A DNA stretch of 64,000 nucleotides from Miscanthus floridulus (taxonomy: Eukaryota > Streptophyta > Magnoliopsida > Poales > Poaceae), in assembly GCF_019320115.1 (NCBI RefSeq), contig NC_089595.1, positions 111,058,461-111,122,460 on the forward strand, read 5' to 3'. Positions 16,472 through 27,600 of this stretch are shown here, in pieces. The notes beneath the pieces were generated by a model, which saw only the letters and a list, made by a program, of their open reading frames with translations, was not told the DNA's origin and did no database searches. The position numbers and the translations under genes were made by a program. The stretch's first letter is position 1; every line of letters starts with the position of its first letter.

Positions 16472-18893
16472 TGAAAGGTCCTTGTGTGGTTTTGGTAATT
16501 GAGTGACAACCTAGGTGGACTAATTGTGTTTATGTGAGATACACAGGTGATTAGTCCACAGGTACATATGTGTGAGCAACATATGCCATGAAGGTGAAAA
16601 TGGCTTGGAGATGTTGCAAAGCTCACACATGTGATGATGAAGGAGCTCATTGCACATGAGACATGACATTGAGTCATGTGATCAAGGTGGAGAAGATCAA
16701 GACAAGGCTTGGCTTGATGGATCGGTTGCAAGCGTGAAGGGCAAGTCGGAGGCTTTGGAGCGATGGACCGCGTGGCAGTGAAGTTTGAGCAAGACTTGGC
16801 GCCGATGGACGAAGGCAACGGTGAAAAGCAAGTGATGTCAAGATTGATGAACCAATATGATCACGTGATGATATGAAGTCGATCATATCATTGTTGATCA
16901 TGTTGGTGCATGTGTTGCATCAACATTGGAGGAGATGGAATGGAATGCGCAAGACAAAGGTATAACCTAGGGCATTTCATTTCACCGGTCATAGGTGTGT
17001 AGAGAAGTTTATGACCGAGTTTAGGATAGATGGTCGTACTATCAAGAGGGGTAAACTTGTTTGCATATCGGTCATCTAGTGCCACTCGAGTGATCTAACT
17101 TTGCATCGTCGCTAGGATTGAGTGGCGTGGCAAGTTGAGTGGCTAATCCTTTGAAAAATGATTGTGAAAATGCTAACACACAAACACATATTGGTGTACA
17201 CTTGGTGGTGTTGGCACATTTACAAAGGAGATGAAGTTGGAGTTGATGTGGATCAACTCGGCGATGGAACGGAGGTGAGAAGGGTTCGGAACTCCACCGG
17301 CGCCCTATTCCGAAAAGATAGGGTCTCACAGAGTGGACCGGACCCTAGTCACGTAGTGACCGTACACTGGGTTCCAGCGTCCAGTCAGTAGTGGCAGTCA
17401 GCGGGTAGGCGTCGGTCTTTGACCGGACGCTGGCGCTGAAAGTGACCGGACGTTGACAGGGTGCGTCCGGTCAAGGTGACGTGTGATGACGCAGGCAGAG
17501 CAGTGTTGCTGGAGGTGACTGGACGCTGGTGCTGCGTCCGATCACGACCGACTGGATGCGTTCGGTCATGTCTGGTACCTTACTGGAAACGACCGGACGC
17601 TGGGGTTGCTGCGTTCGATCGGTTCAAGCTGCTGCGTTCGGTCGTCAGATGACCTTTGAGATCGGATGAACAACGTTTGAAGAAGGGGACAGGTGACGTG
17701 CATCGCACGACCGGACGCTGAGGTCTAGCGTCCGGTTGATCGGACCGGAGCGTCCGGTCGTCCTGACTTTTGCCTAGTGAAGGGGTAACGACTCTATTTG
17801 TTCGTGGGGTTATAAATAGAAGCCATGGTCGGCCTTGGGCCAGAAGTAGAGCACACTAGAGCCTTGGTGGCTTGTGTAGTAGTGCTTGGGAGCCCTCCAT
17901 CTCACATATACTTGATAGTGATCATTCGATTATTTGAGAGAGCGATTCTAGTGCGATTGTATCATGAGGTTGCATTGAGTGGCACTAGGTGATTGAGTTG
18001 CAAGCCGGTGGTGCTTGTTACTCTTGGAGGTTGCCACCTCCTAGACGGCTTGGTGGTGGTCTCCGTCGAAGCCCGCAAGAAGCTTGTGCGGTGCTCCGGA
18101 GAAGAGCTTTGTGAGGGGCATTGTGCTCGTCCCGCGGGAGCCGCGAAGAGCAACTCTAGTTGAGCGTGTCATTGAGCTACCCTCACTTTTAGGGTAGGTT
18201 CTTGCGGTGCCCGATGTGCGGGCTTGACGGGTGATGCCAATTAGCCGCCAAACCACCAAGTGAGCGGTCGACACAACGGGGACTAGCGTGTTGGTAAACA
18301 CGTGAACCTCAGGAGAAAAATCACCGTGTCAACCTTGTTCTTCCCGTTGGTTTGCATCCTCATTACACAAGCTTGTAATTACTTTTGCATACATTCTGCT
18401 TGTGTAGTTGCTCTTATAATTAGTTAGTTTGTGTAGCTTACTAGTTACCTTCTTGCTTGTGTAGCAAGAAGTAGCTCCCTTGCGTGGCTAATTTGGTTTG
18501 TGTAACCTTGTTAATCATATTACTTAGTTTGTGTAGCTAAGTAATTGCACTCTCTAATTTGGCATTGGTTGCCTTGTTATTGAGCATTGCTAGTGAGCTT
18601 AGGTGGCTTTGTGCTTTTACTTACTAGCTTGTGTAGGAGCTTCCTTGTCGCTTAAAGTACTAGTGGCATAGGTTTGTGTGACCTTACTCCTAGAATTAGT
18701 TTGGTGAGCTCTAGCTAGCCTGGCACCTTTATTGCTTAATTAGTATCTTTGCAATGTGCTAGAGAACATAGATAGAGGGGTGTAGTCTTGACTAGACCGA
18801 TAGTTTTAATTCCGTATTTGTTTCGGCTAGCCGACGCGATAAATTTTAGAAATGACTATTCACCCCCTCTAGTCCGCCATCTCGACCCTTACA
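16472..18893 (+). mobile_element. Solo LTR of a second retrotransposon family nested in the copia LTR
   Basis: It starts TGAAAGGTCCTTGTGTGG and ends TCTCGACCCTTACA, with TG...CA termini. It is flanked by ATCGT (16467-16471) and AGCGT (18894-18898), a 5-bp target duplication with one mismatch inside a GCGTCCGGTC unit of the host LTR. It has a TATA box (TATAAATA, 17811-17818) with a GACCGGACGC array (17330-17765) just upstream. No PBS, gag or pol lies between the ends, so it is a recombination product (solo LTR) or an LTR-only relic. Confidence 0.8.
17330..17765 (+). promoter_or_regulatory. U3 array of GACCGGACGC/GCGTCCGGTC units in the solo LTR
   Basis: Many copies of GACCGGACGC, GCGTCCGGTC and one-base variants are spread over about 430 bp, ending 46 bp upstream of TATAAATA at 17811. 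This is the same layout as in the other two LTR families of the window, although the rest of the LTR is unrelated. Confidence 0.55.
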
Positions 18894-19251
18894 AGCGTCC
18901 GGTCGCTACTGCTGACGCCTGCAGTTGCCGAGCAACTGATCGAACACGTCCGATCGATCACCTTCCAGCATCCGGTCACCTCTGTGAAGCTCGTTTCTTC
19001 GTGATCTTGCGTCTGGATTGGTTCCTATCTTCATGCTTGAACTTTGCTTGATATCTTGGGTCTTCTCTTGTGCTTCTAGGGTCTAGCTTAAGGTGTTGAT
19101 CATCAGATCGTGTCACATTTGTCCAAGTCACGTCTTGCACCCTATTGAACTACAAAACAATCACTTGCAAATTTATTAGTCCAATTTGGTTGTGTTGGTC
19201 ATCAAACACCAAAATCCAAAGTAAATGGGCCTAGGGTCCATTTTCCTTACA

Positions 19252-20440
19252 CACCGTCAAACTTTGTATTCAAACGGACACAGAGGTCGTTGAAGCTAGG
19301 AGGTTCATCAAACCATTCTAATTCTTCTTCCATATCCTCAAACATACCATTTTCTTTCCTAACACTTCCTCCATAAAAAACTCGGACACAACAATCAATC
19401 TACAAAAGCATTTGAGGAAACTTCATCAAGTCTTCTAAATCGTCGTACGTACTATCTATAGTAATATCAATACCTATACTAACTATAAATATACTAACTA
19501 ATCCAATATTAACACCTATACAAGACTAACTACAATAACTATTTATACTAATTACACTAACTAACTAAACTAACTAACTATACTAACTAACGTCACTAAC
19601 TATACTAACTTACTGTACTAACTATACTACTAAAACCTGTTGGACAACCTAAATAATCTCATCTGATTGGGACCCCAACTAATTATAGAAATCATTTCTC
19701 ATTAAAACTAATTTTGCATCTTAACCCTAAGTAACAACAGTTTCAATTCAATCAACAAATAGACAATGGGAGTACCTTGACAACGAGAGGGAGATTGGGG
19801 CTGAACCAAATCCACCAATGGTGACGAGGTGGCCGCCGGCGGCGGGCTTCTTCTGGGAGTAGGAGAGAGAGGGAGGGGTGTGGCACACCGCCGGCCGGCC
19901 AGGGGAGGGACAGGAGGGCGCAGGTGAAGGAGACAATGGGGGGGAGAGGCCGGCCGACGGTGGGGAAGGGGCCGCCGCGCCGGCAAAGGGCATAGCTCCC
20001 TGGAGCGGTGGGGAGACACTGAGACAGAGAGAGAGAGGGAGGGAATGGGGAGAGAGGGTGGCGCGGGGGCGGGTGGTCGCGGGGGGAGGCGTAGCGACGA
20101 CTGGCCGCGGGCGGCAGCGGGCGCGTCTCCTCCTCGATCCGATTCGACTGGAGTGAGAGAGAGAGTGAGGGGAGGGAGGCCTATCCGCAGGCCTGTATTT
20201 GGCCTTGTCGGGCCGTGCGCGATGGCGCGGCAAAGGCCCGCCACGTTACCGGTCAGCGGCCCGCCTATTGCCACGTCAGCAGCGTTGTCGCGCCACCTTG
20301 CATGGCACGGCAGCGTTGTTTGGCCGCGCCGTGGCAATAGGCGCGGCCAAAAGTGTTAGATTTAAAAATAAAAAACAGTGTCAGATTTGGAAATAGGTTT
20401 AAAAAAGGGTTAGAAATAAAAAAAATCTCGGCTATCACCC
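19252..20440 (-). other. Possible 5' region of a DNA transposon, no intact gene
   Basis: On the minus strand a GC-rich, repeat-poor leader (about 20350-19800) precedes an ACTAACTA-type simple repeat (19480-19640). A short coding-like stretch near 19260-19350 reads EDMEEELEWFDEPPSFNDLC and is cut by the copia insertion at 19251. The layout resembles the N-terminal region of grass Mutator-like elements, but no catalytic domain or terminal repeat is visible. Confidence 0.3.
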
Positions 20441-20631
20441 ATCAAAACGGCCAGGAACTGTTGGTGCAGTGGTTTTGATTTGAGGCCTTTAGAGTCTGCA
20501 GTTATTGGTGCAAAAGGGAAACGATGGTGCGTGTTGACAGACACAAACATTGCAGCCTGTGTGCCATCAAGTCAAGCGGTCGCTCGATCGACATGTTGCT
20601 CTAGTATCACGAATTATGGATCGAATTTACA

Positions 20632-21182
20632 AGGTGTTTGGATCAGAAATGGTGATGCAAACGCAAACGTAAATAGAATACGGTGGTAACGTTAACAAAT
20701 AGCCAACAGTGTTTTTCTCTTACACCAAACCAGTCAGCAGTAAATAATCTACGATCATTTACGGTCTTCCGAACAGGCTGTTTGTTTGTTTCACTTGGTG
20801 TAACGGTAATGGGGAAAGCTGGAAGCAATCAGAGAATGGGAGTGGCAGAGATAGGGATGGACGAGGAAGTAGATAACTGTAGCCTGTAGGACGCCAGCAT
20901 GGTATGGAGGCATGGAGCAGCGAGCTAACCACCGGCGCATCGGCGGAGTTGCTCCCAGTGCTCCACCGGTGAAGGCGGAGCCGCCGGCGCAGGGTCGAGG
21001 GGAGACGAAGACAAATCGCGATCTGATTACGCTGGGGAGAGAGCGGTAATTACTTTTTTATAGGCCGGTATCCGATAACGGTGGGAGTTGATTACGGAAG
21101 GGCTGAAACAAACAGGTAGTAAAGGGATCGGTTACCATCGTAATCAAATCACGTTACAGTTTCCCCAACCAAACAGCACCTC
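20632..21182. mobile_element. Probable MITE, possibly composite
   Basis: The ends AAGGTGTTTGGATC (left) and CCAACCAAACAGCACCT (right) are roughly inverted. An inner segment (about 20694-20790, AACAGTGTTTTTCTCTTAC) resembles the small hAT-like MITE seen at 31778 and 50280. Target duplications are not convincing. Confidence 0.35.
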
Positions 21183-21601
21183 AAGTCTTCGGTGTTGCAT
21201 CGTTGTTGCTGCTTACCAACGACAGCGACATACGATGGCAACACACACACAAACGCCACTCTTCTTCCTCAAACCTCACCATAGGTCCCAGGCACACGTT
21301 AGGAACATCAGCAGTTGGTTAAACTAGGAAGTAGTAAGTTGCTTCTTTTCTCCAACAAAAATGAACTGCATGATAGTCAGCATACAGCAAAAACTAGGAG
21401 TATATTCTATTGAAGAAATGTTACATCAAAATTTGTGGACAGCGACCGGTCATTGGAACTTCGTCAGAAGTGCAAACCCACAACTAGCCACGTCGTTCAA
21501 CCAACCTCTGCTGGGTGTCTCCTTTCCTTTGATCAGAGCTGGACCAGAGCTCCAAGACACAGGAAGTCAAATGTGTGACAGATACAAATTCAAGGGATAG
21601 C

Positions 21602-24600
21602 TTAAGACCTTTTCTTTTTCGACTCGGATCTGCCACCGTCTGCTCCTTCCCTTTTCGATTTGCCTGATTCCTTGTGCTTCTCTTTCTTGTCTGCCTTTGT
21701 TTTGTTGGACTTCACACTGATGATGCCGCTTGCAGACACCTTGGTGTTCAGCAGGGCTTTCTCCATCTCATTGTCGTCACCAATTGCATACTTTTGCAGA
21801 ATCTTTGGGTCCACAGCAGCTTCATTTGCGGCTCTTCTCTGTTCCTGAGATTTTGCCCATACGGCGTTGACAGAAGTGTCAATAAGGGGTAAAACCTTCA
21901 TGCTTGGCTTCATGAAATCAATGTATAGACCAGCCAAAAAACCTAGCTGACACGATTGCCTCTTTATATGAGATGGAGTAGATCAAAATCATATACACAA
22001 TTGTAGGTATACTGAAGCTAGAATTTGATTTTGTGCACAAGACGATCGAACTGGCTATTCACTGGGTTCTTGAAGAAAGAAAGGGCAGCCCCAGTACACA
22101 TAGCTCCCGCTTGCGCAGGGTCAGGGGAAGGGTCCGACCACTTGGGTCTTTTGTACGCAGCCTTTCCCTGCATTTCTGCAAGAGGCTGTTTCCAGGTCTT
22201 GAAGAAAGAAAGAAAGAAAGAAATAATCTATCTCTTACCTATTATAGTAACAACTAAGTATTTGCATCTAATTAGGATCCCTCAAGGTACATGGAATTCT
22301 TTGATCGTCCTTGTTACTTAGTACCAAGCTCAGAATTATAAGTATTTATTGATGGCAGTTTGAATTCTCACCTCAACTTCCTTGGCTGCTTCTGCAAGGT
22401 CCTCATCCATTGATTTGCTAAGAGGGGGCATTTCAATCTGGGTATAGCAACATAGTATGAGCAAGTCAAAGCACGACGCTTGCGAAAAAAACAAAAGAAT
22501 AAAAAGGTGTTCCAGAGTATGGTCATACAAATTTCATGTGACTACAGTAATGCACTAGCTAGCATGCAATGTTTTATGAATTGAAATTTACAGAAAGAAA
22601 CTAAATATATTTTCTTACCTCTTTCAGTCGAGGTAGGGTTGCTTCAATTTCTTTTCCTGCAATGTTATGAAGATAACCATACAACTTCTTCATTGTCTTG
22701 ATGAAGTTTGATAGAACCTGTTCCCTTTCTATCCCGAGTTCTTCCTGTGATTAAATAAATTAGTGAAGAGCTGTGAGAAATCTTGATGAGAATGCCAAGT
22801 ACTTTGGACTTGCTTTAGATTAAACATGAGCTTACCTTTACAGTGCCTATGTCTTTGTCCTGCAGACCCATACAGAACAAAACAGCTGCTTGGGCACCAT
22901 GCAATGACACTGGAAGCCTCTCCGAAAAATACTGGTGTGCAAGGATGGGTACAAGGTCCAGAATCTGGAATACCAAACGCATTGAAATTTGGAGTAATGA
23001 TTTAGATGCAAAAGACAATTATTCTCACAGCACAGCAGAAAAATATACTCTGCAAATGCATCAAAACTACATACACCTTATCTTCTGGATTGGATAACTG
23101 TGTTTCTTACCAGATGATAATCGACTAAATTGTTTGAATATGCTTCTAGCCGTTTCATGTCATGTGGTGATAACATGTCTCCCAATAACTTTGAGGTGCT
23201 ATTATTATCGTATTCTGAAGGCTCATGGTTTGAGTAATCAATCTTCGAAGCCAAGACACTAGAAAATATACAAAACAAAAAATTAGAATGCGGAAAATTT
23301 ACTGCGCTAACGTAATTTGAATGTTCATACCTCATTGCAAGCTTAAAATTGAGATGCCGGAAAGAAGTTCCCAAAAGCCGCCTGAATCTTTGTCTGAAAT
23401 CTGAACATAGCTTTCAAATTTAGCTAGAGCACCAAAAATAAGCCTTTTACGCAAAAGAATGATGTAATAAGAAAAACAAAACACCATCTGTGCATCTAAG
23501 ATTAGGAAGATTAAAACCCTTTTTTTTACTGAACTTGAGGTAAAGCACACTAAGCAGCTTCAGCTAGAAATGTAAATGAGATCGAGCAAAACGTGAAAAA
23601 TTAGTACCTTGATAAAATGGATCAAAAAATCCACATTTGTTTGGCTCACTAACTTCAATATCATCACTATTTAAGGGCCTCAACACCATACAAGTATGCT
23701 CACCAGTAACAGCACTCTGGGAAAAAAAAAGATATAGCAATAAGCACAACAGAAGGTGAAACTGAAACACTAAGTTCTGTCAATCTGTTATGGCAAGTCT
23801 GGTTAGATATCATTACTGGAATCTGGCCAACATAGAACGGATAGAAGTTGTGCTTCCGCCAAAAGCGGAAAAGCTCTTGCGTTAGTCCAAAAGATACACC
23901 AAGATAATGGAGCTTCTCACGACGACGATCACGAAGATGAACAAGGAGTGGCGGAAGATTTGCTCTAGGTTTTATGTTCTCTTCTAGCAGTGAAGCCTGA
24001 AACAACATATACCAAGTTAAAAGTTGTTATACCAGTAAGGAAAAGAGCTGTACCAATGTAAGTGATAACATATTTATTATATGTTAAATCCTTTTTACGC
24101 CTTTATTTGCCAGCAGAAGAATAATAATAATGTTATAGACTATCCGTGTAACATACGCCTTCCTGGACGTATCCGTGTAACATAGGTTATAGTTGGTGAT
24201 ACAATCAAACAGAAGGGCATATGTAATGCTAAATATCCAAAGGAAGCGCATATAACAAATTCACTATTCATAACTTTCATGAGGCAAAATACAAAAAAAT
24301 CAACATATAATTGAGATCATTCAACAAGTGCATTGTTTAACTCAAAATTGAGGATGAAACTTGCATAAAAATGGACAAAGTAAAGGAATGCGACTGAATT
24401 ATAGTATGGATACAACCAAATATATCCTAAATAGAAAAGGCTGTATTGATAGTTATACGCCTGGACCACCTGGTAAACAATCGTATACTCCATATTATAC
24501 AGTAGAAAACAAATGAAAACATGTGTTATTTTTCTACCAAATATTTAAGCTGTAATAGTAGTGGATATAACAATATAATTTTCCCTAGTTAGTGTCGTAC

Positions 24601-27600
24601 GGTTTGCAAAAGTTAAAAATAAATTAGCAATAGTAATAGAAGGTATGGGAAATATATCCAAGTTCCTTTGTAAGCTTAGTTCCAGCTATTTTCTTTGAGC
24701 GTAATATTGAGTACAAATAGCTTTCCATTCGAACCTTCTCTGCAGCTTCAGTAATGTTCACTTCAGGCTCTTCTGTTTCCTCCTCATCGTCATCAAATTT
24801 TATCATTTGTCCTTCATAGTACCTTCAATTTTTTTTTAAAAAAAGGTCACGGTCAAATAAAATAAAAACAGCTATAGTTGAATTAGGTAGTTCAGTTATA
24901 CAGTCCTTTTCAGACATGTGACGGATAAAAGATAAATTATGAATATATTTCCAAGAAATACTTCTGTACAAAAGTTGCGCATGGGTGAACAAGTGCCACT
25001 ATGGTTGGAAAACATTTAATACAGGAAATCAGGGGGGTTTAATATCACAGCGATGGTTAAGACTGTAAGGGTTGTGTTTGCTTTAGAATAAAAAGCGAAG
25101 CACCAATAATCCTATATATCAGGTGCAAAGTAAAGCAGCGTAAAGAAGAGTAAAATTTAGAATCAGAAGCAAACCACCAGTAATCACTATATGCCATAAG
25201 GATACAAACGGAAGCAGCCAAAGGGCCTCTAGTCCAACTGGTTAGAGCGTCCCGGCGGCACTCCTGGATTCGACTCCCCGTGGGAGCGAATTTCAAGCTG
25301 GGGTTAAAAAAATCCCCTCGTCTGTCCCACGCCAAAGCACAGGCCTAAGGACCGGCCCGTTCTCACAGGGCGACGGTGCCGCTGTGTAAGGGTGGGGCAG
25401 GGGTTCGGGCCTGCGTGAGAAGGTCTTCTTCTTAATGCAATGCCTGGGGGTGGTCATACCCTCGCAGGTCCAGTTTTTTTATACAAACGGAAGCAATGTA
25501 AAGAAGAGTACCTTGTTAGAAGGTCCACGGCAGCTGAACCATACCCAAGCTACATTAGGCAAAGAACATAGAATGATATAGGATGATGTCAACATACGTA
25601 AACCAAGTCACATAAATGTAAAAAGAATGTACCCTCAAGGCGCTAGGATGGACAGCAATTCGCACTATACGAGCTCCTGAGAGACTTGGAAATACATTGT
25701 CTTGGAACTGTTCACAAAATTTCCATGGTATTTGATCGCCGGAAGGTGAACGGCCCTCACTTAGGCTTTTCATAGCTGACTTTCGAGATATTTGTCCTTC
25801 CAAACAAACCTGAAAATACAAATTAAAATTCTACATCTTATACGTAATATTTCTGTATTACATGACGCATATAGTATGAAATAACCTTAAAATAGGCCAC
25901 AGACAATATGAAACTTGTTAGTGGCTTTGGTGCTTGATTAGAATATCTTAGACTGAAGCCAACAGCTAAGAATGCTAGTTCTCATGGTGATACAAAAAGA
26001 ATTAAAAAAAGGGCGCACCCAGTGCAGAGAGCTCCCGCTCTGTGCGGGGTCTAGGGAAGGGTGTCGGTGGCAAGCCTTACCCTCGCCTGTGCAATGCGAG
26101 GAGACTGCGACTCGAACCCGGGACCTTCCGGTCACATGCGGTAAGACTCTACCGCTTGCACCAGGCCTGCCCTTCTTTTTGTTTTTGATACAAAAAGAAT
26201 TAACTCAAACAAAAGTCAGTTAGGTCAATGACATATAACTTTAATAAAAAAACTAAGTACTGGTGCACTTGGTGTCTATGTAAGGAGAAATATTATGCAT
26301 ATATGTGGCAATGGTTCATGTGACCCGGTGCTGTACAATTGAAGAACCTAAAGGCCTCTCCAGTGGCAGTGAAAAGCGAGCCTTGAGCTGATGTGGAAGC
26401 GAACCATACTGAATAAAATTACTAGAGTATACGATGCATGAAAAGGCGAGAGAAGAACCAGCTCTTGTTTGAGTCGGTGCAAGCGCATTGAATATTATAT
26501 TTTGGCTGCCAAGGCTTGTCCATAGGGCTACTTGAAGACATGTTGCACTATTTTCTTTACTTGCGTAATCTTGTTGTGGGGACTACTTGTGGAGTGATTG
26601 CCCTAGAATAACTTTTTATACCATGTCTGTGCGGTGGCAATGAATCGATGCAACCAGTGCTGATTCTCTAAAACAACAACGAGAAGAACCAGGAGCAAAT
26701 TTCAAAATAACATCCAAAGGAATTAATTCAAGAAAGTTATCAGAACCTGGATTACACACAGGATATCAGGGAGCTGGTTTTTGGACTCATCAACAGGGCC
26801 TATCAAACATGGAAACACAAGTAAGTACTGCACAATTATAGTATCATATTGAACATCTATAATGGCAAGAGGGTCAGTCCATATACCAAGCAATACAAAC
26901 AAATGATGTGCTGGTGCATCCGCCATTAATTGCAAGTCATTAGGCGAATTTTTGTAGTGGGAAGCAACATAAAGTGCCATCATCCGCTGAAAATATTAAT
27001 GAGACCAGTATCCATTTAGGAAGATGAAATACATTCTCCTTAAATTTATATAATTGTTTTAAATTTAGCAGCCTAATTTTCCAAATATATGAACGGAGCA
27101 TGCAAAAAGGAATGTTGCTGATACCTGTAAAAATATCTCACTCTCCTTGTGATATGAGAAAAGTGTGTCCCGGTTGACATAATACAGATCACATTCTTTT
27201 GGGTGAGGTAGCCTAAGAAGAAACCATAATTCTTTGTTTAAAATACTGCAAATTTGGACAGCAAAAAAGTAGGTATTCGGATGATGCTCACCTGCTGATA
27301 TTTGGAATGGAGTTTGCAAGGTCCAAACAAAGTAAGTCATTAAGCCAGGTCTCAATAGGGTCACCAGAGGCATATCTAATAGATTCGTTCAATTCAATTT
27401 TCTTAAAGAGCCTACCTACATGACAAAACAGAGTAGACTATAAATGCAAAACAAGAAACATGGAGATTTCTTCCAAAAAGTAGTACAATGAAATTGAAAA
27501 CTTAAACGACTCTTACTGGAATTAGATCCATTAGATTGAGCAGATGGCTGGCTTTGGGATTCTAGTTGCTGGAGAAGCTTCAGAGACAATGATCGACCTG

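Larger units (their letters stand above)
15368..19251 (-). repeat. 5' LTR of the copia element, interrupted by a solo LTR
   Basis: In minus orientation the LTR starts TGTAAGGAAAATGGACCC at 19251 and ends with CCCATACA at 15368, immediately before the PBS. It is split by a 2.4-kb insertion at 16472-18893, so the LTR proper is about 1.46 kb (15368-16471 plus 18894-19251). A TATA box reads TATAAATAG on the minus strand near 16143-16150, with a GACCGGACGC-type array (16200-16440 plus the fragment at 18894-18980) upstream. The 3' LTR is missing, so insertion age cannot be estimated here. Confidence 0.85.

Noticed and set aside
19708..20359. 209-codon minus-strand and 104-codon plus-strand ORFs
   Set aside because: Low-complexity Pro/Ser/Arg-rich translation of a GC-rich transposon leader. 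No domain, and both strands are open.
25229..25280. tRNA-like sequence with A and B boxes
   Set aside because: The tRNA fold is not completed, and the sequence is the head of a SINE with target-site duplications, so it is not annotated as a tRNA gene.
26100..26180. tRNA-like sequence on the minus strand
   Set aside because: Same reason: SINE head, repeated at 38373-38535 with its own flanking duplication.
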